In this document: positions 6,084-7,572 of the stretch, piece by piece
How the letters are laid out: each line of letters opens with the position of its first letter
Numbering within the stretch: position 1 is the stretch's first letter
NCBI GenBank assembly: GCA_947643945.1
Contig: CANRXN010000043.1
Coordinates: 1-7,572 of the forward strand
DNA: 7,572 bases
Reading direction: 5' to 3'
Origin: an uncultured Clostridium sp.
GTDB taxonomy: Bacteria; Bacillota; Clostridia; TANB77; CAG-508
Translations under genes and position numbers: made by a program
The notes under the pieces: generated by a model
The model's input: the letters and a program-made list of their open reading frames with translations, nothing else
The model's database searches: none
What the model was told of the DNA's origin: nothing

Positions 6084-6338
6084 ATGGAAAACAAAGAATT
6101 AGAAAAGGAAATTGAACAAATCAAACAAAGAAATCAAAAAGTAGAATTAGATAAAAAGTGGGAAACAAGTAAAACAAGAAAAGTATGTATATGTGTTTTA
6201 ACCTATATTGTAGTTATTATCTATTCCTATTTAACAAGTAAAATAAATAACATATTTTTAAGTTCACTAGTTCCGGTTATTGGTTTTACTTTATCTACAA
6301 TATCATTAAACTTTATTAGAAAATTGTGGGAGAAATAG
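6084..6338 (+). CDS. Small two-helix membrane protein of unknown function
   Basis: I do not recognise a named family. The 84-aa protein has a charged, coiled-coil-prone N-terminus (residues 1-32, rich in E, K and Q). Two hydrophobic segments follow at about 33-51 and 56-77, and it ends in a short basic tail. This suggests a small membrane-anchored protein with a cytoplasmic helical stalk. GGAG at 6071-6074 lies 9 nt before the ATG, and its TAG stop overlaps the alanine racemase ribosome binding site. It is therefore probably co-transcribed and perhaps translationally linked with that gene. Similar short proteins occur in Bacillota and their phages, but no function is claimed. Confidence 0.6.
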   Translation: MENKELEKEIEQIKQRNQKVELDKKWETSKTRKVCICVLTYIVVIIYSYLTSKINNIFLSSLVPVIGFTLSTISLNFIRKLWEK

Positions 6339-6341
6339 GAG
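6337..6341 (+). promoter_or_regulatory. Ribosome binding site deciding the alanine racemase start
   Basis: AGGAG sits 5 nt before ATG 6347 and overlaps the stop codon of the preceding gene (6336-6338). The in-frame GTG at 6326 lies inside the preceding gene and has no upstream purine-rich site. ATG 6347 is therefore taken as the start. Confidence 0.6.
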
Positions 6342-6346
6342 AAAAT

Positions 6347-7447
6347 ATGAGTCTAAACGAAATCACTAGACCAACCGTAATGGAAATAAATATTCAGAAC
6401 TTTAAGCATAATGTAGAACAAATAAGAAAAAACATATTACCAATCACAACCATTATGCCAATCATGAAGGCAAATGCCTATGGAACCTACCTAAATACAA
6501 AACTAGAAGTAGTAAACGAATTTGAAATCATAGGAGTAGCAACTGTAGATGAAGGAGTAAATTTAAGAAAATTAGGATTTCAAAAAGAAATTTTTATATT
6601 AAACCAGCCAGCTATTAGTGAACTTGATAAAATAATAGAAAATAACTTAATCATTGGACTATCAGCCAAGGAATTTTTAACTGAAATACAAAAACAAAAA
6701 AAGCAAGTGAAAGTTCACCTTGAAATAGAAACCGGAATGGGAAGAACAGGAATATCCTTTCAAGATATAAGAAAGTGGTTAGAAGAAATAGAAAAAATAC
6801 CAAATGTAAAAGTAGAAGGAATGTATACACATTTATCAGCTCCAGATATAGACAAGCAATATACCAAAAAACAATTAGAGACCTTTAAAAAAGCAGTAGA
6901 AGTAGTAACATGCAAAATAGATAAAATAAAGTATATTCATGCTTTAGCATCTAATGGAATCATAAATGTTAAAGAGGCAGGGGGGAATTTAGTAAGACCA
7001 GGACTACTTTTATATGGGTATCCGTCACAAGAAGGAATAACAGAAAAACTAAACTTAAAACCAGTAGCAACGCTAAAATCAAAAATAACTTTTATCAAGG
7101 AGGTAGAAAAAGAAACAAGCATTAGTTATGCTAGAACCTTTGTAACAAAACGAAAAAGTAAAATAGCAACTATTCCTATTGGCTATGCAGATGGCTTGCC
7201 AAGGGGGCTATCCAATCAAGGAGAAGTCGTAATAAAAGGAAAAAAAGCACCTATTGTTGGCATGGTTTGCATGGATAGTATTATGGTAGATGTAACAGAT
7301 ATAAAAGAGGTTAAGGTAGGAGACGAGGTTTTTATTTGGGATAATGACAAAATAACATTAGATGATATAGCCCATCGTTGTAATACGATTAATTATGAAA
7401 TGATTAGTACCATAAGCCAAAGTGTGCCAAGAAAATTTTATAAATAA
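6347..7447 (+). CDS. alr: Alanine racemase (PLP-dependent, fold type III)
   Basis: A 366-aa cytosolic enzyme converting L- to D-alanine for peptidoglycan. The PLP-binding lysine is K41 in MKANAYG, on an N-terminal TIM-barrel. Other expected landmarks are EIETGMGRTG (127-136), the YTHLSAPD segment (160-167) and R217 in LVRPGLLLYG (contact to the PLP ring nitrogen). The second-subunit catalytic tyrosine is Y261 in ISYARTF, and IPIGYADGLPRG and GMVCMDSIMVDVTD form the C-terminal beta domain. The usual KANAYGHG motif reads KANAYGTY here, so a histidine common in the family is missing. Length is normal and the frame is unbroken. Arginine here uses AGA, AGG, CGA and CGT, never CGG. It is last in the EamA operon. 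A serine-racemase-like specificity cannot be excluded, but no VanT-type membrane domain is present. Confidence 0.92.
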   Translation: MSLNEITRPTVMEINIQNFKHNVEQIRKNILPITTIMPIMKANAYGTYLNTKLEVVNEFEIIGVATVDEGVNLRKLGFQKEIFILNQPAISELDKIIENNLIIGLSAKEFLTEIQKQKKQVKVHLEIETGMGRTGISFQDIRKWLEEIEKIPNVKVEGMYTHLSAPDIDKQYTKKQLETFKKAVEVVTCKIDKIKYIHALASNGIINVKEAGGNLVRPGLLLYGYPSQEGITEKLNLKPVATLKSKITFIKEVEKETSISYARTFVTKRKSKIATIPIGYADGLPRGLSNQGEVVIKGKKAPIVGMVCMDSIMVDVTDIKEVKVGDEVFIWDNDKITLDDIAHRCNTINYEMISTISQSVPRKFYK

Positions 7448-7519
7448 GATATTGATTAGAAAAGATTACAATAATTAGAGTAGAAAATAGAAAAAATAAT
7501 AAAGACAGAAGTGGATAAG

Positions 7520-7572
7520 AGACTATCGTAAAAGTTGTGTAAATCGGATTTCCTTCCGATTGATAACTTGAA
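7520..7572. mobile_element. Possible terminus of an IS256-family insertion sequence (cut by window edge)
   Basis: From about 7520 the sequence AGAGACTATCGTAAAAGTTG continues as TGTAAAT and resembles, from memory, the terminal repeats of IS256-type elements, which share a GTGTAAA-like core. It is followed by a 7-bp hairpin (7542-7548 with 7555-7561, loop TTTCCT). The hairpin has no T-run after it, so it is not a good + strand terminator for alr. No transposase is visible because the window ends here. Bases 7448-7519 hold nothing I can name. Confidence 0.33.

Noticed and set aside
7542..7561. Hairpin as the rho-independent terminator of alr
   Set aside because: The stem is only 7 bp and no T-run follows on the + strand. 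It is better explained as part of a possible insertion-sequence end.

Overview
This is a low-GC (by eye about one third G+C), densely packed window with all genes on the + strand. It looks like chromosome of an uncultured anaerobic Bacillota/Clostridia-type bacterium. The evidence is strong AGGAGG-type ribosome binding sites, AGA-dominated arginine codons, a GGGtGRT-family protein with its NifU-like partner, a YezG/DUF600 immunity protein and a Bacillus-type cofactor-independent phosphoglycerate mutase.

Layout: gpmI (104-1644) is followed closely by an orphan YezG/DUF600 immunity-like gene (1658-2353). A MITE-like inverted-repeat element with perfect 26-bp arms lies at 2385-2538. Next come a NifU-like Fe-S scaffold gene (2593-3286), an MNT/HEPN toxin-antitoxin pair (3336-4037, the HEPN gene broken near its start) and the GGGtGRT gene (4050-5052). 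A terminator-like hairpin and a promoter candidate separate these from a second block: an EamA/DMT transporter (5207-6064), a small two-helix membrane protein (6084-6338) and alanine racemase (6347-7447). The last ~50 bases resemble an IS256-family terminus (tentative).

The main result is a repeated frame anomaly. Three well-conserved genes are each complete only if the ribosome moves +1 at an in-frame CGG codon followed by A. There are two sites in gpmI (848, 1374), one in the Fe-S scaffold gene (2731) and one in the GGGtGRT gene (4236). At every site dropping the C, or reading CGGA as one four-base codon, yields a glycine and restores a full-length protein with all expected catalytic or ligand residues. 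I scanned every CGG in the window: these four are the only in-frame CGG codons, and none reads as arginine. CGA, CGT, CGC, AGA and AGG are all used normally. CGGA strings in other phases (for example AAC GGA) cause no shift. The simplest reading is that CGG has lost its arginine meaning and CGG-A acts as a +1 frameshift signal or as a quadruplet glycine codon. This is inference from sequence; systematic assembly error must be excluded with reads and peptides.

The HEPN frame break is a different event: one base missing in an A-run, with no CGG. It serves as a contrast case for an ordinary mutation or sequencing indel.
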